NCBI GenBank assembly: GCA_016744705.1
Contig: JADGDU010000001.1
Span: 203,913 to 267,912, forward strand
Length of the DNA: 64,000 bases
DNA from: Candidatus Krumholzibacteriia bacterium
GTDB lineage: Bacteria > Krumholzibacteriota > Krumholzibacteriia > LZORAL124-64-63
Direction of reading: 5' to 3'
The position numbers and the translations under genes were made by a program. The notes below the pieces were generated by a model, which saw only the letters and a program-made list of their open reading frames with translations, was not told where the DNA came from and ran no database searches. Of this stretch, positions 1-9,782 are shown in pieces (position 1 is the first letter of the stretch; the number at the start of each line of letters is the position of its first letter).

Positions 1-604
1 TTTGGTAAATCTTCCCGTCGAGACAGGTGTGACCTGGAGCACGCTGTTCCATAAATTCGGTGAACAAGCCAGCGTCATAAGCCGCCTTCCACTCCGGGGG
101 AACATGGTTGAAAATGCGCTCCCTCTGGGTTCGGCCTGTCCAATAGGGAATCACCTCTTGTTCGTAGGAATCAATGTCTTCCTGGCTTGTGAAATAGGAT
201 TGTTTCTCACGCGTGTTGAGTACGTGAAAATCTTCAACCGAATGGCAGGTCAATTCGGGAAAGGTTGGAACCGCTTTGGGGACAGGTCCGCGTTCACCGA
301 CGATGAGTTCGTCTTCACCAAGGTATAGCGTCTTTTGTTTGCAGATTTCCAGAAAGTTCAGGGCACGTAAAACTGGAATCGAGAATTTCCCCTGGTTTTC
401 TTTGTAAAATCGGGTCTCGATCAAAGCTCTTTCAATGGAAATGGTGTGCTCTGCCTCTACACTCAATTTGCGCAGCTTTTGCACACGGAGATTCATCCCC
501 GGGCCAATGTCATTGGTGGCGGAATTGTAGAAATTACCTTCTGCACCTGCAGGTCTCTCTGGGTGGAGGCATGATTTGTTATGGTTCGAATTTGAAGAGT
601 TCAT
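1..604 (-). CDS. hypD: Glycyl radical enzyme, trans-4-hydroxy-L-proline dehydratase-like (N-terminal part)
   Basis: First 201 residues of a pyruvate-formate-lyase-type glycyl radical enzyme; the rest, including the catalytic Cys and the Gly radical loop, lies outside the left edge. The N-terminus has the family hallmark segments: 'SIERALIETRFYKEN', then 'LGEDELIVGERGPVPKAVP', then 'PELTCHSVEDFHVLN', and the 'EFMEQRAPGHT' stretch. These match, from memory, the hydroxyproline dehydratase branch more closely than choline or glycerol lyases. That enzyme dehydrates trans-4-hydroxyproline to pyrroline-5-carboxylate under anoxia. The ATG is preceded by AGGAG at a spacing of six bases. The activase would be expected beyond the window. 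Family is near certain; the exact substrate is inference because the active site is not visible. Confidence 0.82.
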   Translation of the reverse strand, partial: MNSSNSNHNKSCLHPERPAGAEGNFYNSATNDIGPGMNLRVQKLRKLSVEAEHTISIERALIETRFYKENQGKFSIPVLRALNFLEICKQKTLYLGEDELIVGERGPVPKAVPTFPELTCHSVEDFHVLNTREKQSYFTSQEDIDSYEQEVIPYWTGRTQRERIFNHVPPEWKAAYDAGLFTEFMEQRAPGHTCLDGKIYQ

Positions 605-797
605 GTCCACTCCTGGGTGCCCCGGGGGATTCCCGCGCTATTCTGCATTGTTAGCCAACCGATTGTAGTTACAAGTTCATTTCGCAGGCCTTCCCCCGTC
701 AAGTGAATCTTTTGAGTGAAACGAGGCGCAATGCTGGATCGAACCATGGAGACCCGTTCCATTGCTCCTGGATACCAGAGGCAATCTGGTGCGCTAA

Positions 798-3700
798 TTA
801 CTTCAACAAAGTCATCTTCCGAACCAGAGTCCCACTCTCAGTATTCAACCGATAGAAATAGGTACCACTGGAAACTGCCCCACCAGATTCATTTTTTCCC
901 TTCCAGGTGATGCGGTTCATCCCAGCTGGTAATTCTTCCTGAATCAAAGTCCGCACCAGGCGCCCTTGGATATCGTAAACCTGCAAGCTGGCAGCCTCAG
1001 TTTTAGGCAACCAAAATACAATTTCCGTTTGCGGGTTGAAAGGATTCGGATGGTTTTGGGACATGGCCAACAAAGGCCCAGGAATGGATGATCCGGAAAT
1101 TTGGCCTTGGATTGTGAAGTCACCATCTGATATGTCTGTTGAAGAGTTCCCCAGGGCGTCAAATACTTCAACCATAAAACGAGCCGTGCTCGTGGGAGAC
1201 TCGGGCACCAAAACCGTCCACTGGCAAACACCGTTGAAAGCGCCCGTGAGAATGGGGTCTCCAAATGTATTGCCACCATCCAATGACAACGAAAGTTGTG
1301 CTTGTACGATGCCCGTGTCATCGCTGCCTTGCCAGGTGATATCCAAAGGTTGCCCCGTGGAAACCGTTTCCCCTCCGTTGGGAGCCACTATGACCACTGC
1401 AGGATCTTCCTGATCAGGAATCGTATTCGTGGCTGAGATGGTCACATCATCGATGGCGGCCTCCACCAGAGAACCGCTGCCTTCATCGGAAGCCGTGAAT
1501 TTCAATTTCATCAACCCAGGGGTGGCAAAATGGTCACTCCAATGAACGACAGTTTGTTGCCAGTTGGCGTTGCTGGTGGCGGTGTTTTCCACCTCGACCC
1601 AGGAAGACCCATTGTCGTTGGATATCTCCACAACCCAATAATCCTGATCAGGAGATGATCCAGTATTGTTGGTATACCAACGCCAGTAAGACAGCGTAAC
1701 ATCAGCTTGGCCAGTCAGGTCATACGTAGGGCTGGTCAGGCTGGTGGCACCACCATCGACATCCCCATAACCGGCACTTTCGCCGTTTTGGTGTTGCCCG
1801 GTGAACCAGCAGTTCACTCCCGCCAAGGGAGTATGGTCATCCCCCGGTTGCACGGGGGATCCATTATAAGACGTGGCGATAGGATCGCCCCAAACCCACA
1901 ACCCATTGGTGGCATCATCTTGCCCATCTGCATTGACCACCCAGTTGTTTGCATTCTCAAACTCCTCGGTCAAGAAAGTGCCATTGGCAGCCACTTGAAA
2001 ACTGAAGACAGGCCAAGGGGCTCCTTCAGGCATGGCGCTGCTCTGGCTCAGGTTGTCTTCGGCAGTTAGCCAATATTGAACAAGGCTGCCTAATGGCTGG
2101 CCAGGAAGGGAAACCTGGAATTGGTTTTCGCCACCTGCAGGGACCAAAGACAACTCAAAGGGCCCACCACTTTCGCTGGAGGTGTAATAGAAATGGGCAG
2201 AGGCCACACCGGAGATATCTTCGATGGTTGCCTCCACCAGATATGGTCCCGATGTATCAGAAGTGCTGGCCAATTGCGTGACGCCAGAAAAGGCAGGCCC
2301 GGCATTATCCACCAGATTAAAATCCAGCTGGGTAGTCTGATCTACCAAAACCACCACATTCGCCACTGTGTCCGCTTCACACCCGAGGTGGGCAAATTCC
2401 ACATCCCAAGTACCAGCCGGAACATTACCGCTATAGTTTCCATTCTGGTCTGTGGTTAAAAAGTATCCACTTCCCAGTAAAGTCACCTGAGCCGATGGAA
2501 CAGGATTCAAGCCAAACGATTCGTTCAACACAGCCCCGGCCATGCTGCCTTGAGGTCTGGGTCGCACTGTTCTAAAGGAAATGGCTCGGCCTGATTCAAT
2601 GGGAGCGGCCCCACCGGCATACATATTTCCATACGTATAAGTCAGGCCCTGGTCACGGTTATGATTTTGAATGCCAGCTGTGAAGACAGTAGATTCATCG
2701 GCATAGATGGTGACCGACTCATATTGCAAAACAAGGATTCCATCACCCGTCTCCGAAGGATAGTAAGCCGGGTCCAGAAGGATGATTTGAAAAGTACAGT
2801 CTCCATTGTAATAATCGAAATCGGGACTGCCTTGATAAGTTTTAAAATTACTCCACTGGATGATGAATTGATGATTATCGGCATCGTATTGGGAAAAGAT
2901 TTGACCCTCGGCTAAATCGTCCCAGAAGGCAGCCACCATGGCACTTGGCGAACCGGCGGCAGGCAAATGCCAATTGCGATAAAATTTCAAATCACTGACA
3001 CCAAAACTCAACCAACCGTTGGAACACACACTGATTTCTTCATATTCCTGGCCGTAGAAAGTGAACGGGAAAGGTAGGTCAACCACTTTGGTTTCGTCCC
3101 CATAGCGTCCATTGTCACTGAAGCCAAGGTTGTTCCCGCCACCAAGCAAATCAAGATCGACCCACTGGTACTCCGGGGCCAAAGGGCTGTTGTCTTCATT
3201 GTCCAAAGCGAAGTACCCATAGGAATCGGGTCCGGCTGGGTCGCCTGCACCGGGTGTGCCTACGGCTTGCTGGAATTCAATCACCTGCCGCCCACCTTCG
3301 GCGAAGGTCAACTCCAGGCTGAAGTTGGCCAAATAGCCGGGGAAACAGGCAGATTCTGCGGACACTTCAAAAGAACTTAACGGGGAAGCCGTGGCTCCCA
3401 CTGCTGCTGAAGCCCAAGTGGCCTGACTGGTGGTGATATCGATCCAGGCACTGTCACAGGAGAGCACACCAACGGCGCCCGCGCCATTCTGGTTGCCAAT
3501 GTTAACGAAGGGCAGATCCAAACTGGAAGACTCACCTGGGCTCAATTCACCATTGGACCACAGGACGGCAGGCTTATCAGCTCTGGGGCCAGTCACGGCA
3601 ATGGACACCAGGCTGGACCATGATTTATCGCCACTGGTTGAAAGCATTTCCAACTGGGCGATGGCACCACCCGGCGCCACATCGGACAAAGTGATGTTGA

Positions 3701-5900
3701 AATCATCGTTCCCCCAGGCCGCAGCACCTGGAGCAATGTCACCAAAAACAACAGAGCCGGCCTCCATAGACAGCCATTCATAAGGCGATACAAACGCCGC
3801 CTCGACACCCGGCACAAGATTGGTGCCACTGTTGGCAATCTCCACGCTCATAGGAGCGCTTTGGCCAGGTTGTATGATCCCATTCTCCAGAGCCAGAGAT
3901 TGGAATTCAAGAGATTGGTCTACTACCCCCACAGCTGTAACACTCTGATGAGCATGAAGATTGTGTCCGGTGACCGTAACCTGCACATCACCATTGACAG
4001 CCCCGGAAAGATCCAGAACAACCCGGCCGGCATCATCGGTAAACCCAACGGAACGAACCGTCCCCGTTTGATAGAGAGCCACCCTGGCACCAGCCACAGC
4101 TCGGCCATGGTTCATCACCGTCACGGGCATGGCTCCGGCGGAATGGGAAACCTGAGCTGGGTGCTCAACAGTTAACATTTTCGGAATGCCTGTCCATAAT
4201 TCCGTGGCCGGATCACCCATGAGATTGTTCCAGGTGGACCAGGTCCAAACTTTGTTCTCTTCTGTTTCCCAGAAATTCAGGTAGAAGTTAAGCTTACCCC
4301 GAGTGAGGGCTGGGCCTACACGAAAATCACCGCTGTTGGTCACATGTTCGGTGATGCCCAGGAACATGCAGTTGTTGTATCGGGTGTGCGTACCGTTGGT
4401 GGCCGTGCCGATGGAAGCGATCCCGCCACCGTTGCTGGCTCTCAGGAAGGCTTCGCTGCGCGAGTTGCTATCATCACTGAAAGACCCTGTGTCACAAGTC
4501 AGAATGATGGCAAATGGCAACTTGCCACCGTTAGTGAGATATCCAATGTGGACAGCTTGCATCCCGCTCATGCCACCCAGTCCGCGGTAGGTGAAAAAAG
4601 TTTCACCCTGGTTGATGGTGTTTGACATGAGAGAGACAAAGTTGCCCCCCCAAATGGTGTCGACCTGGGTATAATTCAATTCCAAAAGCTCTTGTTTGAA
4701 AAATTGGTTGGTGTAGATACAGCTCTGTCCGGAAGTAGCCGGATCGCCCGTCAGCCCGGCCGTGGTGAACCAACTGGTATCGCTCATGTCCGGGTATTTT
4801 TCGTAGTTCAGAATTTTGTCCACAACAGTGCGCAATTCGGAAGTGCTGCGAACAGTAAGCCTTCCCACGTGCACATCAGCCAAAACATCGTCGCCATCGA
4901 GACGGGAATAATTGTGATCGCCTTCTCCCCCATACCCTGAAGTCGATTCATAAAATGTGGGAGTGGAGATGGATCCATTGGCATCGCCAACCATGGTCAC
5001 AAATTCCAGAGGGGGATCCATAACTGCGTATCTGGCCATGAGCCAATTGCGGATGCTGGTATTGTTTGTTCCGGTGGTGGCTGTGGTTACGACTTCCACA
5101 TTGTAACCCTGTTGGCGACGCCATTGGGCCAGGTCCTCCACCATCTCTGTGACTGTTGAAATATCGGGGCAGACATAGATCATACTGCCCGGACCAACTT
5201 GAGTTTCCTCTCCCCTGGTCCAACCGAGAACAGTTTCTTCGTAGAGAGTGGCAAACGATTCGGGTAAAAAAGCAACGCTGCCACGGCTGTTATTCTCAAA
5301 ATTTGAACCCTCAAATTTCACTTCGACAACCATTTCCAATGCGGCCGTGGCTTCTCCGGTATTCGGGTCAAAGCCCACCGGAGAGAAAGTGATGGGAACC
5401 ACCCGCAGGCCATGCATCAATGAGGGCTTTCCAACCAAAACATTGGCCTGTGTGGCCGGTGTCTGGGAATATAACTGGGAGTTGTAGGCAGGGGCTTTCA
5501 CACCATTTTCAGTTACGGGTTGAACGGGAGCCAACCAAAGTTGACCCAGAGATTTTTCCTGTTTGCTGAGCAGATTGACCTGAACAGCGGACCCTTCTGG
5601 AAGAAGGACCAACCGCGTCAAACTGGGGCGCGCCGGTTGGTCCGTGGCCCCTAGAAAGCCACCATCCGGCAAGGAAAGGCGCTGGAATGTCCTATCTCCT
5701 GAGACAACTTCTTCCTGATTTAGGAAAGGGAGGGAAAGCTTCAGAGTTAGCGCTTCCGGACTCTGATTCAGAAGCTCAATGACTGGCGCAGAATCTCCGA
5801 ACTGGTCCTGAAGGAGGATTTTATCTGAGGCAGCAGAACTTGGCCAAGCGGCTCCAAGAACCAGACAAACCAGAACAAAAGTGGACAATCGAGCAGTCAT
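798..5900 (-). CDS. Secreted C25 (gingipain-like) multidomain protein with FlgD-like C-terminal sorting domain
   Basis: 1700 residues from the ATG at 5900, chosen because GGAGG sits five bases upstream and a clean signal peptide follows (hydrophobic 'LVCLVLGAAWPSSAA'). Order: propeptide-like region to about 220; peptidase C25 domain about 240-590, with the nucleophile-type Cys in 'ILTCDTG' (about residue 469); Ig-like/CARDB-like repeats; a lectin-like beta-sandwich; a carboxypeptidase-regulatory-like domain near 1230-1310; an immune-inhibitor/MAM-like domain near 1370-1500; an Ig-like domain; and a FlgD-like C-terminal domain with 'NHPNPFNPQTE' and 'SSGTYFYRL', ending in KMTLLK. The histidine expected in the 'Y.GHG' motif is Leu here ('YRGLGG'), so protease activity is uncertain. 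Predicted to be exported and anchored or released at the cell surface. Confidence 0.85.
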   Translation of the reverse strand: MTARLSTFVLVCLVLGAAWPSSAASDKILLQDQFGDSAPVIELLNQSPEALTLKLSLPFLNQEEVVSGDRTFQRLSLPDGGFLGATDQPARPSLTRLVLLPEGSAVQVNLLSKQEKSLGQLWLAPVQPVTENGVKAPAYNSQLYSQTPATQANVLVGKPSLMHGLRVVPITFSPVGFDPNTGEATAALEMVVEVKFEGSNFENNSRGSVAFLPESFATLYEETVLGWTRGEETQVGPGSMIYVCPDISTVTEMVEDLAQWRRQQGYNVEVVTTATTGTNNTSIRNWLMARYAVMDPPLEFVTMVGDANGSISTPTFYESTSGYGGEGDHNYSRLDGDDVLADVHVGRLTVRSTSELRTVVDKILNYEKYPDMSDTSWFTTAGLTGDPATSGQSCIYTNQFFKQELLELNYTQVDTIWGGNFVSLMSNTINQGETFFTYRGLGGMSGMQAVHIGYLTNGGKLPFAIILTCDTGSFSDDSNSRSEAFLRASNGGGIASIGTATNGTHTRYNNCMFLGITEHVTNSGDFRVGPALTRGKLNFYLNFWETEENKVWTWSTWNNLMGDPATELWTGIPKMLTVEHPAQVSHSAGAMPVTVMNHGRAVAGARVALYQTGTVRSVGFTDDAGRVVLDLSGAVNGDVQVTVTGHNLHAHQSVTAVGVVDQSLEFQSLALENGIIQPGQSAPMSVEIANSGTNLVPGVEAAFVSPYEWLSMEAGSVVFGDIAPGAAAWGNDDFNITLSDVAPGGAIAQLEMLSTSGDKSWSSLVSIAVTGPRADKPAVLWSNGELSPGESSSLDLPFVNIGNQNGAGAVGVLSCDSAWIDITTSQATWASAAVGATASPLSSFEVSAESACFPGYLANFSLELTFAEGGRQVIEFQQAVGTPGAGDPAGPDSYGYFALDNEDNSPLAPEYQWVDLDLLGGGNNLGFSDNGRYGDETKVVDLPFPFTFYGQEYEEISVCSNGWLSFGVSDLKFYRNWHLPAAGSPSAMVAAFWDDLAEGQIFSQYDADNHQFIIQWSNFKTYQGSPDFDYYNGDCTFQIILLDPAYYPSETGDGILVLQYESVTIYADESTVFTAGIQNHNRDQGLTYTYGNMYAGGAAPIESGRAISFRTVRPRPQGSMAGAVLNESFGLNPVPSAQVTLLGSGYFLTTDQNGNYSGNVPAGTWDVEFAHLGCEADTVANVVVLVDQTTQLDFNLVDNAGPAFSGVTQLASTSDTSGPYLVEATIEDISGVASAHFYYTSSESGGPFELSLVPAGGENQFQVSLPGQPLGSLVQYWLTAEDNLSQSSAMPEGAPWPVFSFQVAANGTFLTEEFENANNWVVNADGQDDATNGLWVWGDPIATSYNGSPVQPGDDHTPLAGVNCWFTGQHQNGESAGYGDVDGGATSLTSPTYDLTGQADVTLSYWRWYTNNTGSSPDQDYWVVEISNDNGSSWVEVENTATSNANWQQTVVHWSDHFATPGLMKLKFTASDEGSGSLVEAAIDDVTISATNTIPDQEDPAVVIVAPNGGETVSTGQPLDITWQGSDDTGIVQAQLSLSLDGGNTFGDPILTGAFNGVCQWTVLVPESPTSTARFMVEVFDALGNSSTDISDGDFTIQGQISGSSIPGPLLAMSQNHPNPFNPQTEIVFWLPKTEAASLQVYDIQGRLVRTLIQEELPAGMNRITWKGKNESGGAVSSGTYFYRLNTESGTLVRKMTLLK

Positions 5901-6073
5901 GCTATCCTCCAAAGGGCAAGTGGCTCTCTCTTTTCCAATGTAGAGAAAACCCAATAATAATTGATACCGTGAGTTTAACAGGAGTGGCGTTACTTGAAGG
6001 TCACTTTATATACACTTTTTCGTGATTTTTGAAGGGTAGTCACCGGTAAATTGATAAATAGTGATTAAATATA

Positions 6074-6107
6074 GAAAACCCCCTGGCCTGAGAAAACAGA
6101 CCAGGGG
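6074..6107 (-). terminator. Rho-independent terminator of the SPFH gene pair
   Basis: On the minus strand CCCCTGGTCTG and CAGGCCAGGGG form a stem with one mismatch around a TTTTCT loop, followed by GTTTTC. It begins just downstream of the stop of the second SPFH gene, where a terminator is expected. Confidence 0.65.
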
Positions 6108-6124
6108 ATTGCAGTCGCATCCGA

Positions 6125-7618
6125 CTATTTACCATTACTCCCCAACCGACTCTGCAAATCGGAAAGCTGATTCACTTCCAGCGCCTGTAAGATGCCTTCA
6201 CTGGAGCTGTTATTGCCGTCGCCACCCCCGATAATAATCGAAGGCATGATGGAGCTCCCGGAACCGATTCCACGGCTGATTTGGGTCCACTTGGTTTTGA
6301 TGGCAGCCAGTTTCAGATCGAGGTTGCTATCGGCGCTTTGCAGCAAATTCTGCGATTCGGCCTGGCCCCGCCCCCGCTCTTTTTCAGCCTTTCCCCGCCA
6401 CTCATCAGCCTGGCGAACCACGTCGGCCACCTCGGCCTTGGCTGTGGCGATGATCACATTCACTTCTTTGGCCTGCTCCGCTTCGATTTCCTCTTTCACG
6501 TTGATGACCAACTGGAGGTAACGCTCTTTCTCCACATCCCGCAGCCCCTGGGCTTCCTTGGTGTCTTTCATCTGCTCGGCAAGCCGCGCCTGAGACATGG
6601 AAACGATACGGTCCATCTTACGGGTAAACTTGGAGTGAATCTGTTCGGGGATGTCGCCCATAAAGTAAGGGTCGTAAATGGTGACATTCTTGATGTCCAC
6701 CTGGAATTCTTTAAGCGGATTCATTTTGCGCTCAGCCAATCCACTCACCGGATCGATCCGGATCTCACTGACGGTGACAATCTTTTCTTCACCCGTGGCC
6801 GTGACCACAGTGTCGGGCCTTTGGTCCACCATGTACACTCCGTACATAAGCTGATCTCGCACTAAGTCAGCATAGGTGGTCTTCTGGGTGGTGTAACTCT
6901 CTTCAGTGGTCAGGAAACCTGCGGTTTTTTCCACGGCTTCCTTGGTCAGACGGACGATGGCCCGGTCCTCGAAGTTTCGTTCGGTTCGGTAAGATTTTTG
7001 CATGGCCAGGATGAGTTGATCACAGTAAGCGCTCTTGGCATCCATGGAAATCTTTTCAAAATCCTCGGCCCCCACATTGAGGTCCGCTGCACTGATCCGA
7101 TCCAGAGTCAAGGATCCGGCCGGCACTCCAGTTTTCTGAACCAACATCGCGAATTCTTCATCGTTGAGATCAAGCCCCTTCGCCGTCAGGACGACTTTGT
7201 CTGCCTCCACAATGGCTGACTCCCAGGGGATGATATAACGAGCACTACCCGAAACCTTAGCCTGCCCACCGTCCGTGAAACGAACGATGATAGACTGGTC
7301 GCGGCTTTCGCCTTCGTCGTTATGATAACTGAACCATACGATGTCAGATTTTTTCCAGGTCGTCACCTTACCAAAACCCTGATAAAAGAGACCCGGATCC
7401 TTGTGCACACTCATGTCCCCACCGAGGCTCTGGAGCACTTTAACCGTGTCGGCCTGGTTGATCTCGATGAGACTTCCCCCAAAGAGCATGACGATCAGTG
7501 CGCTAACTCCGATAAAAATCATGCCACCGGTGGCGGCGGTGCTGAAACGCTTGCGGACCTTGCCGCGCTTGAGGGGAGTTACGTCACCCTTGACTGGTTC
7601 GTCGTTATTGGTATTCAT
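6125..7618 (-). CDS. SPFH/band-7 domain membrane protein (second of tandem pair)
   Basis: 497 residues. A basic N-terminus precedes one transmembrane helix at about residues 31-52. The band-7/SPFH domain follows, then a long charged coiled-coil rich in Ala, Glu and Lys (about 330-430), and a Gly/Ser-rich tail. This is the architecture of stomatin/prohibitin relatives, which oligomerise on the membrane and organise microdomains or modulate membrane proteases. It lies 60 bases downstream of another SPFH gene on the same strand, so the two are very likely co-transcribed and may form a hetero-oligomer as HflK/HflC do. Sequence resemblance to HflK/HflC is not strong enough to use those names. No peptidase domain is visible. 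Confidence 0.85.
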   Translation of the reverse strand: MNTNNDEPVKGDVTPLKRGKVRKRFSTAATGGMIFIGVSALIVMLFGGSLIEINQADTVKVLQSLGGDMSVHKDPGLFYQGFGKVTTWKKSDIVWFSYHNDEGESRDQSIIVRFTDGGQAKVSGSARYIIPWESAIVEADKVVLTAKGLDLNDEEFAMLVQKTGVPAGSLTLDRISAADLNVGAEDFEKISMDAKSAYCDQLILAMQKSYRTERNFEDRAIVRLTKEAVEKTAGFLTTEESYTTQKTTYADLVRDQLMYGVYMVDQRPDTVVTATGEEKIVTVSEIRIDPVSGLAERKMNPLKEFQVDIKNVTIYDPYFMGDIPEQIHSKFTRKMDRIVSMSQARLAEQMKDTKEAQGLRDVEKERYLQLVINVKEEIEAEQAKEVNVIIATAKAEVADVVRQADEWRGKAEKERGRGQAESQNLLQSADSNLDLKLAAIKTKWTQISRGIGSGSSIMPSIIIGGGDGNNSSSEGILQALEVNQLSDLQSRLGSNGK

Positions 7619-7678
7619 TTTTATTCCTTCCGGAAAAAGAACAACGCCTGGCTGTTCCTGTAATTTTTTGCATCGGTC

Positions 7679-8917
7679 CTAAAAGGAGAGCTTCTCAAGT
7701 CCCAGATCGGCGCGCACCTGGCGCTCCAATTCAAGCAACGATTCCACAGGCAACGGCAGGTTGTTAGAACTGACCATGCCCGCTTCAGTGTTGGCCACTG
7801 TTGCGGTCCAGGTCTGCTGCTGCCAAGCTGAGACAACCAGAGGCATGATCTGGCTATAGGCTTCCAGGCGTTTCTCCAGGGCGTTATCGGCCGCCAAAAC
7901 TTGTCGCCGCCTTTGGGCTTCACCCTTGGCTAATGCGATCCGGCCATTGGCCCAGCTGGTGGTTTCAGCAAATTGCTGTTGGGCGCTGAGCAATTGTTCA
8001 TTGGCCTCAGTCAAGTTCACTTTTTTGTTCTTTTCCGCCTCGGCCACAGCCTTGGTTTTACTCTTCTCGGCCAGGTATTGGGCCGTGGTCACTTCCTTGT
8101 TTCCTTCGGCGATGGCCGTTCGTTTTTCCTGCTGCGCTTTTTCCACGTCAGCGATGGCCACATTGATGTCCACTTCGAATTTACGCTTGTTGTCGATCAG
8201 GGTGACGATGGCACCTTCGTATTCCGGTTCTCGAATGACACCCTGGGTGATGTCGATGCCAAATTCCCGCAACACGGGCTCGTTGCGCATGGGAACATTG
8301 TTAGGGTCCCGCTTGATGCGAACGCGTTTGCGCTCTTCCTGGGTTCCCTCGTCATTGATGTAATATTCGATGAACTCTTCGGTCTTGAATATTCCGTCTT
8401 GCAGTTGCTCACTCACCAGTTGTGAGTAGCGAGATTTTTGGGTGTATGCCTCTTCGCTGCTCATGAGCTGCGATGTGGCAAAAACAGCACCTTTTACCGC
8501 CTGCATATAGAGCTGTTCCATTAATGCTTCCGGAGTCCCGAAGGTCTCGTGGATTCGGATCATGGAATACTCATCCGTGGGAAGCTTGAAGCGGAAATCA
8601 CCACTGATATCGGCGAGACCACCATCATTGAAACGAACCTTGATGGCTGTGCCGATGGCGTTTTTGTCATTTTCGTCATTACTGAAGGTGTAGGATGTCT
8701 CCCACTGGTAAGTTTTGACCTGATAAATGCCATTGATGTAGAGCCCGGCTTTTTCCCGCACGATCAGATTTCCCGTCAAGGGATTCATGCGCACTTGGCG
8801 GAACCCTTCATCGTTTTTCTTAACAGCATTGAAAGCCAGGATCACAAGCGCGATGCCAATGGCCAGCGCACTTGCGTATTTCACGATCCGGCCAATTGTC
8901 CAATTGGATCTGAACAT
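7679..8917 (-). CDS. SPFH/band-7 domain membrane protein (first of tandem pair)
   Basis: 412 residues from the ATG at 8917, which has an AGGGGGGAA ribosome binding site; in-frame codons upstream lack one. One transmembrane helix at about residues 13-32 is followed by a band-7 domain ('VRMNPLTGNLIVREKAGLY...') and a coiled coil of alternating Lys, Glu and Ala at about 250-340. The fold and helix position match the neighbouring gene at 6125-7618, so the pair looks like an old duplication forming one membrane complex. Role inferred from the family: membrane scaffold or regulator of a membrane protease. No substrate or partner is encoded next to it. Confidence 0.85.
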   Translation of the reverse strand: MFRSNWTIGRIVKYASALAIGIALVILAFNAVKKNDEGFRQVRMNPLTGNLIVREKAGLYINGIYQVKTYQWETSYTFSNDENDKNAIGTAIKVRFNDGGLADISGDFRFKLPTDEYSMIRIHETFGTPEALMEQLYMQAVKGAVFATSQLMSSEEAYTQKSRYSQLVSEQLQDGIFKTEEFIEYYINDEGTQEERKRVRIKRDPNNVPMRNEPVLREFGIDITQGVIREPEYEGAIVTLIDNKRKFEVDINVAIADVEKAQQEKRTAIAEGNKEVTTAQYLAEKSKTKAVAEAEKNKKVNLTEANEQLLSAQQQFAETTSWANGRIALAKGEAQRRRQVLAADNALEKRLEAYSQIMPLVVSAWQQQTWTATVANTEAGMVSSNNLPLPVESLLELERQVRADLGLEKLSF

Positions 8918-9251
8918 TATTTCCCCCCTGAATGATTGAGAATACCATTGACAGTCGAGTTGGTGCACAAGACGGGCACCCAACTCCGAGGCCCGCCACG
9001 GTAGTCAGCAATGTGTCACGGTATTACCCTTGGGTCAGGTTATTTATTCAGCCATTTTGCAGAAAACCCCTGGCTGGTGTTGGCCTTTAGCCGTCTTGTC
9101 CTGAACCTTTGGCAAGGAACTTGCCAGCTAAATCAGATAGGGAAGCATACTGTGAGAGCCTGGCCATTGATTTTTTGGCCAGCAAAAGGCATTATGGTTC
9201 CAGGATAAATGGATAAGATGGACCTTTTAGATAGGGAATGGACCGGACGTC
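8918..9251. other. Intergenic region without a recognised gene
   Basis: Divergent spacer between an SPFH operon and the MepK-like gene. It holds two short inverted repeats: TGGCAAG/CTTGCCA near 9110-9126, and CTGGCCA/TGGCCAG at 9160-9182. Neither has a clear T-tract in an expected terminator position. No coding frame resembling a protein family was seen. Confidence 0.5.
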
Positions 9252-9782
9252 ATGGATCGACGCCACTTTTTGCAATTGAGTGCCTGCACCCTAGGAGCAA
9301 TGTTAACGTCAAGGGCAACTTGGGCCTCTGACACTCTCTCCGAGCGTAATCTCAACCTGATCAACCTGCACACCGGGGACAAATTCCAGGGCGTTTATTG
9401 GTCCCAAGGACAATACTTGCCCGAGAGCCTACGGGTCCTCGACCGGGTTCTGCGGGACCATCGCACCGGAGAGTCCCACCCCATAGACCGGGTCCTGCTC
9501 GACCAGTTGCACCGACTCTGTGGCAAGTTTTCGTTCTCCGACCCCATTGAAATCATTTCCGGATTCCGTTCCGCCAAAACCAACACCAGTCTGCGCAAGG
9601 ATGGTCACCGTGTGGCTCGCAAGAGCTTCCATCTGACGGGTCAGGCCATCGATTTGCGCCTGCCCGGAGTCGCTCACCACGAGCTTTTTCAGGCCGCCCT
9701 CGATCTGCGGTCCGGCGGTGTGGGCAACTATCCGGGCCAAGATTTCATCCACCTCGACACAGGTCCCTTCCGCACCTGGTGA
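9252..9782 (+). CDS. mepK: MepK/YcbK-like (DUF882, M15 family) murein endopeptidase
   Basis: 176 residues. The N-terminus 'MDRRHFLQLSA' looks like a Tat-type signal, giving export to the periplasm. The metallopeptidase core shows the expected zinc ligands: His127 and Asp134 in 'SFHLTGQAIDLR', and His167 in 'FIHLDTG'. E. coli MepK cleaves 3-3 (mDAP-mDAP) peptide cross-links, the bonds made by L,D-transpeptidases. An LdtD-type L,D-transpeptidase gene lies immediately beside it on the opposite strand. In E. coli ldtD and mepK are also neighbours, but in the same direction. The reading frame of the partner runs antisense through the whole second half of this gene. Family call is strong; start chosen at the only ATG that gives the signal. 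Confidence 0.85.
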   Translation: MDRRHFLQLSACTLGAMLTSRATWASDTLSERNLNLINLHTGDKFQGVYWSQGQYLPESLRVLDRVLRDHRTGESHPIDRVLLDQLHRLCGKFSFSDPIEIISGFRSAKTNTSLRKDGHRVARKSFHLTGQAIDLRLPGVAHHELFQAALDLRSGGVGNYPGQDFIHLDTGPFRTW

